From NCBI RefSeq assembly GCF_003815875.1, contig NZ_CP033924.1, forward strand, positions 1,736,001 to 1,800,000: 64,000 nt of DNA. The letters run 5' to 3'. The notes beneath the pieces are model-generated. The model was not told where the DNA came from. It saw nothing but the letters and a program-made list of their open reading frames with translations, and made no database searches. A program made the position numbers and the translations under genes. The DNA is from Chryseobacterium lactis (GTDB lineage: Bacteria; Bacteroidota; Bacteroidia; Flavobacteriales; Weeksellaceae). This document shows, one piece after another, positions 32,439 through 41,754 of this stretch (its first letter is position 1; each line of letters opens with the position of its first letter).

Positions 32439-33571
32439 GAAAACTGAATATTTACTTTTTACTTTTTGCACTGGTTTCTCTTGTTGCCTGCCGTACCGAT
32501 GAAATTGTAATCCCCATGGAGGTGGTGGAAGGACTTGCACCCGCTGAAAACACAGCTATAAAAGGATTCTATGTCTTGAATGAAGGAAATATGGGAAGCA
32601 ATAAATGCACCCTGGATTTTTTCGATTATACAAAGGGAACCTATTATCGGAATATGTATGCGGAAATTAATCCGGATGTCGTAAAAGAATTGGGCGATGT
32701 AGGAAATGATATTAAGATCTACGGAAGCAAGCTGTATATTGTGGTTAATGTTTCCAATAAAATTGAAGTGCTGGATGCCAAAACGGCTAAGCGTATTAAA
32801 TCTATTCCATTGCAGAACTGCAGGTATCTGGCATTTAAAGATGGAAAAGCCTACGCAAGCAGCTATGTTGGTCCGGTAGATATCAATCCCAATGCTCCAA
32901 AAGGAAAAGTCGTGGAAATTGACACCACTTCTCTTGCCATAAAACGTGAAGTAACGGTAGGATATCAGCCCGAAGAAATTGAAATTGTAGGCAATCAGCT
33001 TTTTGTGGCCAATTCCGGTGGATATATGGTTCCGAACTATGACAGAACAGTTTCGGTAATAGACTTAAACAGTTTTACAGAGACAAAGAAGATAGACGTT
33101 GCCATTAATCTTCATCGCCTTAAAAAAGATAACTACGGTGACTTATATGTAAGCTCAAGAGGAGATTATTATAATGTGCCTTCCAATTTATTTCTGATTG
33201 ATGCTGCTACAGGCACCATCAAGAAAGACTTTCATCTTGCCGTTAATGAGATGACGATTGTTAACGACAAACTGTATTATTACGGAAATGAATTCAATTA
33301 CAATACCCACACCTACAAAAAATCATTTGGAATTATTGATGTAAAAACCGAGCAGATTATTTCCAATAAAATTATTGATTCGGATTATGAAACCATCATA
33401 AAAACTCCTTATGGAATTGCTGTAAATCCTATCACAGAAGATATCTATATAACCGATGCAAGAAATTATGTGTCGATGGGGTTTGTGTATTGCTTCGATA
33501 AAAATGGACATTTTAAATGGAAAACAGAAGGCGGAAATATCCCTGCCCATTTTGCTTTTTTGTATAAATAA
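32435..33571 (+). CDS. Surface beta-propeller lipoprotein, BtuG-like (YncE/DUF5074 type)
   Basis: A 378-residue lipoprotein (lipobox LVAC, Cys19) built of propeller-type repeats, for example GFYVLNEGNMGSNKCTLDFF, then IYGSKLYIVVNVSNKIEVLD and QPEEIEIVGNQLFVANSGG. Its start overlaps the btuB stop (ATGA), so the two are coupled. In Bacteroides, BtuG is a surface propeller lipoprotein that binds B12 very tightly and hands it to BtuB. This gene has the same kind of fold, anchor and position. Sequence identity to BtuG was not measured, so orthology is an inference. Confidence 0.8.
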   Translation: MRKLNIYFLLFALVSLVACRTDEIVIPMEVVEGLAPAENTAIKGFYVLNEGNMGSNKCTLDFFDYTKGTYYRNMYAEINPDVVKELGDVGNDIKIYGSKLYIVVNVSNKIEVLDAKTAKRIKSIPLQNCRYLAFKDGKAYASSYVGPVDINPNAPKGKVVEIDTTSLAIKREVTVGYQPEEIEIVGNQLFVANSGGYMVPNYDRTVSVIDLNSFTETKKIDVAINLHRLKKDNYGDLYVSSRGDYYNVPSNLFLIDAATGTIKKDFHLAVNEMTIVNDKLYYYGNEFNYNTHTYKKSFGIIDVKTEQIISNKIIDSDYETIIKTPYGIAVNPITEDIYITDARNYVSMGFVYCFDKNGHFKWKTEGGNIPAHFAFLYK

Positions 33572-33584
33572 TAAACTGATAAAC

Positions 33585-34781
33585 ATGACAAAAAGATCTA
33601 TTAATTATTTAAAAACCGGAATTTTCTCACTGCTGTTTGTAGGAATGATCGCCTCCTGTAAGCATGATGATAATGATACCCTTAATTTTAATGGTTTGGC
33701 TGATTCCTACACGGTAGAGCGTTTTGAAGTATTAAATATTTCGGCCAACACTTCTGGGAATATTACATGGAGTATTAATAATATTGACGTTTCTCAAAGT
33801 TCGGAGCTTGAATTTATAAGTCCTGCTGTAGGAACCTATCCATTGACACTTACTATAAAAAATAATGGAAACATAAACACTTATCATTCAAAAATTATTG
33901 TAGAAAAAGAAACGGCAACCTATACTAAGTATATTTCAAAAGTTCTGGAGTATCGTCCTGCAGTAGGACAATTCGTACATGATATCCCTGAATATGTATC
34001 AGGAAATACAGCCAATGATATGCTTGAAAGCGCAAGAAAATCCCTTGTTGGAGCGAAATCTTCCGAAGTAACTCTTGGTGGATTCGGTGGATATGTTGTT
34101 TTTGGTTTTGATCATACTATACCGAATCTGGAAGGAAGAGACTTTAAAATACTAGGAAATGCATTTTTTGGAAACGCTGCTATTGATCCTCGTTCTGGTT
34201 CATGTGAACCAGGAATTATTATGGTCGCTTATGACCGGAATAAAAATGGAAAGCCGGATGATAACGAATGGTATGAAATTGCTGGAAGCGAATACTTTAA
34301 GAATACAACCGTAAAAGATTATAGCATCACCTATTTCAAGCCCGATGAAAATAAGATACCTGTTTCCGGGAATCTGGGTTGGGATATAGATGTAGAATAT
34401 ATCAAGTGGAAAGACAATCTGGGGAACACCGGATTTAAAACAAGGAACATGTTCCATCTGCAAAGCTATTATCCGCTGTGGATTACAGATGCATCTTATA
34501 CTTTTACGGGTACGAGACTTAAAGATAATTATTACGACCAAAGTGGATCAGGAGCCTACTGGGTAGGGAAATCATATGAATACGGCTATGCCGATAACGC
34601 CCCGAATACAGATGAAGCCTCCAATATCGACATCTCATGGGCTGTTGATCGAAATGGAAAATATGTTAAACTTCCGGGAATCAATTTTATAAAAGTACAT
34701 ACAGGAATCAATCAGGAAGCGGGTAGAATCGGGGAAGTTTCAACAGAAGTTTCCGGAGCTTATGATTTGCATTTTCAATAA
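33585..34781 (+). CDS. Surface lipoprotein of the B12 uptake operon (PKD-like N-terminus)
   Basis: A 398-residue lipoprotein from the ATG at 33585 (lipobox MIASC, Cys25); the longer frame opening at 33456 lies inside the preceding gene. After a PKD/Ig-like domain (ITWSINNIDVSQ...TLTIKNNGN) comes a larger beta-rich domain with GGFGGYVVFGFDHTIPN, FKILGNAFFGNA and the acidic DRNKNGKPDDNEW, which looks like a calcium loop. Similar cell-surface proteins accompany B12 transport genes in Bacteroidota. It starts 13 bp after the propeller gene. Binding of corrinoid or of a carrier is possible but not shown. Confidence 0.7.
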   Translation: MTKRSINYLKTGIFSLLFVGMIASCKHDDNDTLNFNGLADSYTVERFEVLNISANTSGNITWSINNIDVSQSSELEFISPAVGTYPLTLTIKNNGNINTYHSKIIVEKETATYTKYISKVLEYRPAVGQFVHDIPEYVSGNTANDMLESARKSLVGAKSSEVTLGGFGGYVVFGFDHTIPNLEGRDFKILGNAFFGNAAIDPRSGSCEPGIIMVAYDRNKNGKPDDNEWYEIAGSEYFKNTTVKDYSITYFKPDENKIPVSGNLGWDIDVEYIKWKDNLGNTGFKTRNMFHLQSYYPLWITDASYTFTGTRLKDNYYDQSGSGAYWVGKSYEYGYADNAPNTDEASNIDISWAVDRNGKYVKLPGINFIKVHTGINQEAGRIGEVSTEVSGAYDLHFQ

Positions 34782-34812
34782 AATTCAATAATTCAACTAT
34801 AAATTAATAAAA

Positions 34813-37134
34813 ATGAAAAAGTTTTATCTTTTTACGCTGCTTTTTCTGTTTGCATTTTTTATAAATGCACAGGTAAAAGTACAGGGAGTTCTTAGAAATG
34901 ACATTCCGGCAGTAGCCAAGAGTCAGCTTAAGTCAGCGGCAGCTCCGTCAATCAGTTTTTCCGATATCAAGTATTGGGTAGGAACGGGTTCAAACGAAGC
35001 TGCTTTTGTGGTACAATGGAATGACAGTAAGAATCCTGATGCGTTGGTTTGGGGATTCAGATGGAATGGCAATGCTACAGGAGCAGATATGATCAAGGCA
35101 ATTGCTAAAGAAGATCAGAGACTCTTTACGCTGCTTTACCAGGGAACACCACAAGGAATTGCAGTGGGAGGATTTGGTTTTGATCTGGACGGACAGAATC
35201 TGGCAGCTTTGTATTTTAATGGGAATACATCCACTCCGCTTCTTCCAGTAAACGGGATCGTAAACACTACAGCTTATAACTTTGATGATTATACGGCAGT
35301 TGATGCTAATGATCACTGGCAGTCTGGATGGATGACCAATGGTTATTGGTCTTATTGGGTTAAAAACCCTGCCAATGCTAATTTTGGATACTCAAGTGTA
35401 GGAGCTACTTCCCGTGTGTTGCAAAATGGATCATGGGATGTGTGGAATTTTAATTCTTCATTTAATACAATACCGCTTTCTTCAACCATGACTCCTGTTG
35501 CTCCCTATGTTTCATCCGCTGCTTTGACGGGTCTGATGAATATGAAGAACGTAAATACAGTAGGCAATTATACTGACGGATTTTTCATCGTAAATGAAGA
35601 ATGGTTCGGGCATACGAACGGATCTGTAAACTTTATCGATAATAATGGATCAATAGACTATAGAGTCTACAGTAATGCCAATAATAACCATGCTTTTGGA
35701 GCGACTACTCAATATGGAACTATTTACGGTGATAAGTTCTATTTTGTTTCGAAGCAAGCCGCTGATGGGGGAGATACTCAATACACTCCGGGAGGAAGAC
35801 TTGTTGTGGCAAACGCACAGACAATGCAGAAAATTGCATCTTTTGATAACATTGGAGGTGGTGACGGAAGGACATTTGTAGGGGTAAATGAACATAAAGG
35901 ATATATTGGAGCTTCCAACGGTATTTATCTATTTGATATTGATAATCTGGCAGTAGGTAATGTGATACCAGGAACTGAAGGTGCTGATCTTTATAGCGAA
36001 CAGATTGGAAATATGATCCGAACCTCAAAACATGTATTTGCATTGAAGCAACAAGTAGGAATCCTTGTAATTGATCCTAATACAGATACTGTGATTAATA
36101 CGATTCCGGGTGATTTCCAATCAATAGTACAGGCTAAGGATGGAAGTGTATGGGCGATTAAGATAAATACAATTGTCAACGTTAATCCTAAAACGTTTAC
36201 TACTCAATCCTATAGTATTCCAACTTCAACTTATGCTAATTCCTGGGGAGCTTGGAACGCAGGTAGTTTTTCTGCCAGTAATACAGATAACATATTGTAC
36301 TGGTTCAAAGCTGGATCTATGTGGGGATTGGGAAGTCAAATTGTTAAATTTGATGTCAATACCAAGACGTTTAATGAATCCTTTATTACAATTCCGCAAC
36401 AAACAGGAACTTATAAACAAACACCTTACGGAGCTGCATTACGTGTAAATCCTATAACCGGAGAACTCATTGTAAATACAACAGAAACAGGCGGCCATTA
36501 TCAAAAGAACTGGGTACATACCTATGATATGAATGGTAACATGATCAATACAAAAATATTAAATGATTACTATTGGTTCCCGGCATTAACAGTATTTCCG
36601 GATAATACAGCTCCTGTAGTGAATAATACTTTACCATCACAGGTTACAGTGGCAAGCTCTACTACAATTAATTTAAAAACAGTAGTCTCTGATGGAGATA
36701 GCTTTAATGCTGCAATTGTAAAAACAGTTAAATCAAACAGTAATTCTTCTGTGGTATCAGCGGGGATCAATGCTGATGATGAATTGGTATTACAGCCGGT
36801 TGGAACTGGTGTAGCAGATGTTGTGATCAGTTTCAATTCAAATGGTAAAGTTGTTGAGAAAACAATTACAGTGAACAGCCAGGATGCTACCTTAGCAACT
36901 TCGGAGATTAAGAAACTGAATTTTGGTATTTATCCAAACCCGGCCACTGATGTTGTTTACATTAAAACTGAGGAAAAAGTCATTAATATAGCTATTTATG
37001 ATGCTTCCGGTAAATTGGTAAATACACAGTTCAATAATGGCCAAATCAATGTAAGCATGTTACCAAAAGGAATGTATATTCTGAAGGCAGTAACTGATAA
37101 AGCAGTATATCAGCAAAAATTGATTAAAAAATAA
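34813..37134 (+). CDS. T9SS-secreted DUF5074-like propeller protein of the B12 operon
   Basis: A 773-residue protein with a signal peptide ending INAQ. The N-terminal 200 residues form a domain beginning FSDIKYWVGTGSNEAAFVVQW. A propeller-like region follows (about 230-560: GFFIVNEEWFGHTNGSVNF, GRLVVANAQTMQKIASFD, VGILVIDPNTDTVINTI). An Ig-like stretch and a T9SS type A tail (IYPNPATD ... GMYILKAVTDKAVYQQKLIKK) end it. It would be exported and attached to the cell surface or released. Its propeller resembles the BtuG-like protein two genes upstream, so it may be a second corrinoid binder. A strong terminator follows. Confidence 0.8.
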   Translation: MKKFYLFTLLFLFAFFINAQVKVQGVLRNDIPAVAKSQLKSAAAPSISFSDIKYWVGTGSNEAAFVVQWNDSKNPDALVWGFRWNGNATGADMIKAIAKEDQRLFTLLYQGTPQGIAVGGFGFDLDGQNLAALYFNGNTSTPLLPVNGIVNTTAYNFDDYTAVDANDHWQSGWMTNGYWSYWVKNPANANFGYSSVGATSRVLQNGSWDVWNFNSSFNTIPLSSTMTPVAPYVSSAALTGLMNMKNVNTVGNYTDGFFIVNEEWFGHTNGSVNFIDNNGSIDYRVYSNANNNHAFGATTQYGTIYGDKFYFVSKQAADGGDTQYTPGGRLVVANAQTMQKIASFDNIGGGDGRTFVGVNEHKGYIGASNGIYLFDIDNLAVGNVIPGTEGADLYSEQIGNMIRTSKHVFALKQQVGILVIDPNTDTVINTIPGDFQSIVQAKDGSVWAIKINTIVNVNPKTFTTQSYSIPTSTYANSWGAWNAGSFSASNTDNILYWFKAGSMWGLGSQIVKFDVNTKTFNESFITIPQQTGTYKQTPYGAALRVNPITGELIVNTTETGGHYQKNWVHTYDMNGNMINTKILNDYYWFPALTVFPDNTAPVVNNTLPSQVTVASSTTINLKTVVSDGDSFNAAIVKTVKSNSNSSVVSAGINADDELVLQPVGTGVADVVISFNSNGKVVEKTITVNSQDATLATSEIKKLNFGIYPNPATDVVYIKTEEKVINIAIYDASGKLVNTQFNNGQINVSMLPKGMYILKAVTDKAVYQQKLIKK

Positions 37135-37167
37135 TTTTTAGCACAGCTATTTTTGTTTCATCTTGTT

Positions 37168-37199
37168 GCCCCGGCCAATATATTGGCCGGGGCTTTTTG
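37168..37199 (+). terminator. Terminator of the B12 operon
   Basis: A long GC-rich palindrome (GCCCCGGCCAATA with TATTGGCCGGGGC) followed by TTTTT. It is one of the strongest hairpins in the window. Confidence 0.9.
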
Positions 37200-37487
37200 C
37201 AGTTTATTTATTATTTAGAGTAAGAAAAATGTGACGTTTTGGTCATACATTAAATGAAATAGGTCTGCTTTTATTAAAAAAATGAAGTGAAATTTGACAT
37301 TTTTCTTTAGCCTCATTAATTTAGAAATAGTATCAATTCTGGCATTCAACTCTTTTGTATAATGATGTTGTAGAACAAATGTAGAGTAGGTGAAGTACTA
37401 TAAATAGAGCGATTGATGTATTTGTGATGTAGGTGATTTTTTGGATTTTCAAGGATCTAAAAGATATTTTTGCAGCAAACAAAACAA
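37200..37487 (+). other. Intergenic region with promoter
   Basis: There is no gene here. TATTTTTG at 37465-37472 fits the -7 box, with TTG at 37441 some 21 bp upstream. The leader to the ATG at 37488 would be about 10 bases. I see nothing else. Confidence 0.45.
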
Positions 37488-38846
37488 ATGAAAAGCAGAA
37501 AAATTTACTTATTACTTATGATATTCCTTGCGAATATTTTGTTCTCTCAAGTCGGCATAGGTACGGCCAACCCCAGAGGTGCTTTAGACATCAATAAAGA
37601 AACCACCAATAATATGGGGTTGGTACTTCCTACCAATTCAGATCCTAACAATATGGTTCATCCCAAGGTGGGAGAAAAAGTAGCTGTAGGAACTATCATG
37701 TATGATTCGACATTAAGTTGTGTACGTGTATACAAACCTACGGGCTGGTCTGGCTGTTTATGTGACCAATGTGGTACTCCTACACCTGGCTTTGTATTGG
37801 ATTGTACAAGCGGATCACTTACCGGAACTTATACCGCAGGAACGATGAGCAACGGTACAAAAACAATCAATTATAGTAACGCTACAGGACAGCCATATAA
37901 TGCTATTTCAGTAGCTTCAACGGGGGTAACCGGCCTTACCGCTACAGCACCTGCCGGTACCTTGACCGGAAACGGAAATATATCACTTACCATTAGTGGA
38001 ACTCCTTCTGCAGCAGGCTTAGCTTATTTTGCTATTACTGTTGCCGGGCAATCCTGTGCTTTTACAGTGAATGTAAATTCAGGAATTCTTACCAGAAGAA
38101 CGATTTTGTCCCTGGGAGATGGTATATATACACCAAGGTCAGGAAGTACAACTGCACCCACTACAATATTGCAGTCACCAGCTAATTTTGGCCCTACAGG
38201 TACAGTTCCTACACAAGGATTTGATATTAAAGCCGCCGGATCCGCACAAGGAAACCTGGCAGTCAATATTGAAACTTATAATCCGTACATGATTATCTTT
38301 ACTTGGGATTATACCTCAAACGCAGCAGATGCTATTGCACTTAAAGATTATCTTGACAAAGGAGGGCGGGTTATGATTTTTCTTCAACAAGCTCAACCCA
38401 ATCAATTATTGGACAAAATATTTGGAGGGCTAACGGTCAACAATCCTACGATCAGTACAGGGCTTGTTAAGCGAATTGCTAATGTCAATCATCCTATTCT
38501 TAACGGGCCGTTTGGAGATGCAAGAGGTTTATTGGTAGGAGATGATAATGATGATGCAAGTTCTTATTCCAATTCTAATATTACCAGTTCCAATGTGGAT
38601 ATTTTAGCAACAAATAATGGTAAAATTGTAGGGTTCGTTCATAAAACCTATAAATTGTTTTTCTGGGGTGATGGAGGATTTCCTTTAGGGGCTGTAGGTA
38701 ATACATCTACAACGTCTTATCCTGCGGGTGTGGATGCGGTAGGTAAACCAATTCCAAAAACGAATTACGGTACAGGTACTGCCGCATCATCTTCAGTGTA
38801 CAATAGTATCTTATATGCCAATGCAATCGCTTGGATGATACAGTAA
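37488..38846 (+). CDS. Secreted protein with C-terminal glutamine-amidotransferase-like (ThuA/DUF4350-type) domain
   Basis: A 452-residue protein from the ATG at 37488, with a signal peptide (ILFSQ) followed directly by VGIGTANPRGALDIN, a motif common at the mature start of secreted flavobacterial proteins. The middle (about 100-205) is Thr/Gly/Ala-rich and Ig-like. The last 240 residues look like a Rossmann-type class I amidotransferase fold: RRTILSLGDG, YMIIFTWDYTSNAADAI, LKDYLDKGGRVMIFLQQ and FFWGDGGFPLG. No catalytic Cys-His-Glu set is evident, so it may be a binding protein. It stands alone with its own promoter and terminator. Confidence 0.6.
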   Translation: MKSRKIYLLLMIFLANILFSQVGIGTANPRGALDINKETTNNMGLVLPTNSDPNNMVHPKVGEKVAVGTIMYDSTLSCVRVYKPTGWSGCLCDQCGTPTPGFVLDCTSGSLTGTYTAGTMSNGTKTINYSNATGQPYNAISVASTGVTGLTATAPAGTLTGNGNISLTISGTPSAAGLAYFAITVAGQSCAFTVNVNSGILTRRTILSLGDGIYTPRSGSTTAPTTILQSPANFGPTGTVPTQGFDIKAAGSAQGNLAVNIETYNPYMIIFTWDYTSNAADAIALKDYLDKGGRVMIFLQQAQPNQLLDKIFGGLTVNNPTISTGLVKRIANVNHPILNGPFGDARGLLVGDDNDDASSYSNSNITSSNVDILATNNGKIVGFVHKTYKLFFWGDGGFPLGAVGNTSTTSYPAGVDAVGKPIPKTNYGTGTAASSSVYNSILYANAIAWMIQ

Positions 38847-38926
38847 TAGAATAATTTTACTATCCATTAGTTAATGATTTAATTTTTTTGATTTTGACAA
38901 TGATATCGATGAAAAGCGGTACGATG

Positions 38927-38956
38927 AGGCAGGGTTGAATCCTGCCTTATTTTGTT
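38927..38956 (+). terminator. Terminator of the plus-strand secreted protein gene
   Basis: The stem AGGCAGG with CCTGCCT has a seven-base loop, followed by TATTTTG. Confidence 0.75.
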
Positions 38957-39010
38957 TATAAACTAAAAGAACGAAGTGAATTATTTCATTTAGCCTAAAC
39001 ATAAATAATA

Positions 39011-39041
39011 AATATAAAAAGGCAGACCTTGGGTCTGCCTT
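39011..39041 (-). terminator. Terminator of the minus-strand paralog array
   Basis: A 9-bp perfect stem (AGGCAGACC with GGTCTGCCT) has a TTG loop. On the minus strand it is followed by a T-run. Confidence 0.85.
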
Positions 39042-39064
39042 CTGTTTATAAGTAGTTAAGGTAA

Positions 39065-40642
39065 CTATCTAGTCAGGATAATCTTACTGGAATAAATTTT
39101 TCTATCCTTTGTCTGTACGTTAAGTATATATACTCCGGTGGGAATCGCTGAAGGTAATTCAAATGTTTTTGACGTAAACTTCGAGTGATAAACTTCTTTC
39201 CCTGAAGTATTGGTGATGAAGATATTGGAATCTATGAATAAGATGTTTCCATTCAAGGTGATCTGCCCTGTTGTCGGATTTGGTGAAACTCTAAAGAATT
39301 CATTTTCATGGGAAGATGAAACCTTCGAAGTTGTAAAGCTATTTGCTGGAGAATGTGAGTAAGCATTGAAGAGTTCTTCCGGATAAAGTTTCCGGTTATA
39401 AATCAGAAATTCGTCGATTTGTGATGATTTATAAGAAATAATAAATTCATTATTGAGATTTGCTCCTTGTATATAATATGGAGCCCAATGAGTAGTTTGA
39501 ATTGTTAAAGGATACGTGCTTGAAAAATTATTACTATGAAATAGCATGAATGGCCCGGTTAGCCCTTGAGTATTAACGGTCAAGCGTACATCTACAGGAT
39601 AATAGGGCGGGTTGGTTTGGTTGTTAGGAGCGTAAAGAGTGCTTGAAACCGCATACGGGGGTGTAGGATCATTGTTGAAGTTGATGACGTAGAAGTTGAA
39701 GGATCCAGCAATGGCAGGATTGCTCCTGAACATTTTTCCGAAGTATGCCTTGTTGCTATGAAGGTTATTTTCATTAACAGGTTTTATAATGATGCTATCT
39801 TGTGTAATCTTTATTTTTTCTCCATAGATAGTCAGATCAATAGAGCCCGCCTTTTCAATTCGTGCCCAGAACGAAACAGTTCTTGGTTCTCTGGGAGAAG
39901 GAACATTCAGATAATTATTACCTTTGAGTACATAAGTTGAATCTGCCGAAGAATAGGTAAGACCCTGATCGCATATCATATTCCCTGAAAAAGATTCTTC
40001 GTGAGAACTAATGCGAGTTAAGTCGAGGCCTCCACTTGGGATGTCTAAAGTATTACCGTTAAATGAATAATGATGAATTGGATAAAGGGCAGGCATACAT
40101 CTGTCCTCGTAGTAAGCATAATAAATTCTTAGTCCCCCGCTTACATTAAGAAGTCCCCCGTTCAGTGTTATTTTAACCCGATCGTATTGTGCTGTGGGAG
40201 TAAGCTCAATGGTTGCTCTGTTATTGACTTGTGCGTCAAGCGTAAGAATGCTGCTGTTTATTATTTTAGCATCATTATTGGAAATATCACCTTTCATTGT
40301 TTCCACCGTAGCACCATTCAATAATCCGATTGATAGAGGAGTATTATCCGTACCAATACCGATGGCTAGCTTTTTAGTGGTAGATTCCTGGAAAATAAGA
40401 GTTTGTTCTATTTTGGCCAAAGCTCCAATGCCAAATTTTAAGGTAGAATAATCACTTTCGTTACTCCCTACAGCATTTTGTTGATTAAATATATTGCAAC
40501 CTAAACATATTCCAGTAATTTGATTGATCTGGCTGCTGGAATAAATCTTATTTTGTGCGAAGGATAATGTACCTGATAGAAGGAAAAAGATATACACTAT
40601 AACTTGTGTCATACGGTAATCAGTTAGTAAGTTTGTTTTCAT
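39065..40642 (-). CDS. CLGC-module T9SS protein, long form with inserted LamG-like domain
   Basis: A 525-residue protein from the ATG at 40642, with a signal peptide ending FAQN. The first module (about 30-175) is shared by four neighbouring genes: GICLGC, QQNAVGSNESDYSTL, GIGTDN, SNND and GGLRIYYAY. A large inserted region (about 180-445) starts HHYSFNGNTLD and contains FWARIEKAGSIDLTIYGE and DEFLIYNRKLYPEELFNAY, the pattern of LamG/concanavalin-like domains. The T9SS type A tail follows (VSPNPTTGQITLNG ... GVYILNVQTKDRKIYSSKIILTR). It is probably a surface or secreted binding protein. The substrate is unknown; LamG domains often bind glycans. Confidence 0.75.
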   Translation of the reverse strand: MKTNLLTDYRMTQVIVYIFFLLSGTLSFAQNKIYSSSQINQITGICLGCNIFNQQNAVGSNESDYSTLKFGIGALAKIEQTLIFQESTTKKLAIGIGTDNTPLSIGLLNGATVETMKGDISNNDAKIINSSILTLDAQVNNRATIELTPTAQYDRVKITLNGGLLNVSGGLRIYYAYYEDRCMPALYPIHHYSFNGNTLDIPSGGLDLTRISSHEESFSGNMICDQGLTYSSADSTYVLKGNNYLNVPSPREPRTVSFWARIEKAGSIDLTIYGEKIKITQDSIIIKPVNENNLHSNKAYFGKMFRSNPAIAGSFNFYVINFNNDPTPPYAVSSTLYAPNNQTNPPYYPVDVRLTVNTQGLTGPFMLFHSNNFSSTYPLTIQTTHWAPYYIQGANLNNEFIISYKSSQIDEFLIYNRKLYPEELFNAYSHSPANSFTTSKVSSSHENEFFRVSPNPTTGQITLNGNILFIDSNIFITNTSGKEVYHSKFTSKTFELPSAIPTGVYILNVQTKDRKIYSSKIILTR

Positions 40643-40700
40643 GTAATTAGTGTTTGGTTTTTTATAAAACTTGGCAATGAGAAGTATTGCATAGACAAAA

Positions 40701-40732
40701 AAACCCGGCAAGCTCTTAAGCTTGCCGGGTTT
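40701..40732 (-). terminator. Terminator after the first short paralog
   Basis: A 14-bp perfect stem (AAACCCGGCAAGCT with AGCTTGCCGGGTTT) has a four-base loop. A T-run follows on the minus strand. Confidence 0.88.
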
Positions 40733-40743
40733 AAGTTGATAGC

Positions 40744-41532
40744 TTATTTAATAATAAGTTTATTAGAATACATTTTTCCTTCTTTTGTCTTGATAGTCAT
40801 GATATAAACACCTTGTGGCTGCTTAGTCTCAAATGTATTAGACGTTAATTTAGAACGATAAACCTCTTTTCCTGAAGTATTAGTTAGGCTTACTTCACTA
40901 CCTTCCAGCGGAAGTTTTTTGTCCAAAGTAATTTGTCCGTCCTGATTATGAGCCATAAAGTTGATGTATGGATCTTTGTATTGGTAAGCATAATACAATC
41001 GTAAAGCACCATTAACACTTAACAATCCTCCGTTAAGATTTACCTTAATACGATCAAACGGTTTGTTCATTGTAAGCTCAAGTTCTCCTTTGCTTGGATC
41101 TGTACCTCCCAATTTGATAGCATCATTGTTTAGATTTTGATAATCGTTGTTAGATACATCTCCATTGAATGTTTCGATGGAAATACCACTGATCAATTGT
41201 GCCGAAAGCATCACCTGATCTGTTCCAAAACCAAGTACAAACTTATTGGTACCCATAGCTATATTAGTCGCAGGGAAGATCAAAGTTTGTTCAGTTCTTG
41301 CTAATAATCCTACAGAAACCTGTAATGTAGAATAATCGCTTTCGTTACTTCCCACTGCATTCTGTGGGTTTAATACACCACATCCCAGGCAAATACCTAC
41401 CACCTGGTTGGTTTGACTGCTTGCATAGATTTTAGTAATCTGTGCAAAAGACGTTGCACTTGTTAAAAACAGGAATGAAGCCATAATAGCCGCTTTCATA
41501 GCGCGCTGGCCAAGTAATAAATGAGTTTTCAT
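40744..41532 (-). CDS. CLGC-module T9SS protein, short form
   Basis: A 262-residue protein with a signal peptide (ATSFAQ). The shared module runs from KIYASSQTNQVVGICLGC through NPQNAVGSNESDYSTL, FGTDQVMLSAQL and VSNNDYQ to GALRLYYAYQ. It then passes straight into a sorting-type tail (HNQDGQITLDKKLPLEG ... GVYIMTIKTKEGKMYSNKLIIK) with no inserted domain. The tail lacks the usual YPNP but otherwise follows T9SS type A. It is closest to the 257-residue neighbour at 41755. It has its own terminator. The function is unknown; the two cysteines of CLGC may form a disulfide or bind a ligand. Confidence 0.75.
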   Translation of the reverse strand: MKTHLLLGQRAMKAAIMASFLFLTSATSFAQITKIYASSQTNQVVGICLGCGVLNPQNAVGSNESDYSTLQVSVGLLARTEQTLIFPATNIAMGTNKFVLGFGTDQVMLSAQLISGISIETFNGDVSNNDYQNLNNDAIKLGGTDPSKGELELTMNKPFDRIKVNLNGGLLSVNGALRLYYAYQYKDPYINFMAHNQDGQITLDKKLPLEGSEVSLTNTSGKEVYRSKLTSNTFETKQPQGVYIMTIKTKEGKMYSNKLIIK

Positions 41533-41706
41533 ATCTAGAAAATTTTGGGTTTTTAAGTTTTTACTAATTTACACATAAAATGATTATGTTGGCAATTTTA
41601 TTTCATAATTATGTGATTTGTTAATAATAAATTTGTTTTGATGTTGTATAATTTAATTTTAATTAATAATGCAACGGCTTCTCTGTTTTAAAATCAGATA
41701 AAATAA

Positions 41707-41732
41707 ATGCGGCAACTTTAAAAGCTGCCGCA
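41707..41732 (-). terminator. Terminator after the second short paralog
   Basis: The stem ATGCGGCA with TGCCGCAT forms an 8-bp hairpin. On the minus strand the downstream sequence is T-rich. Confidence 0.7.
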
Positions 41733-41754
41733 TGAAAGGAAAAACAGTTATTAT

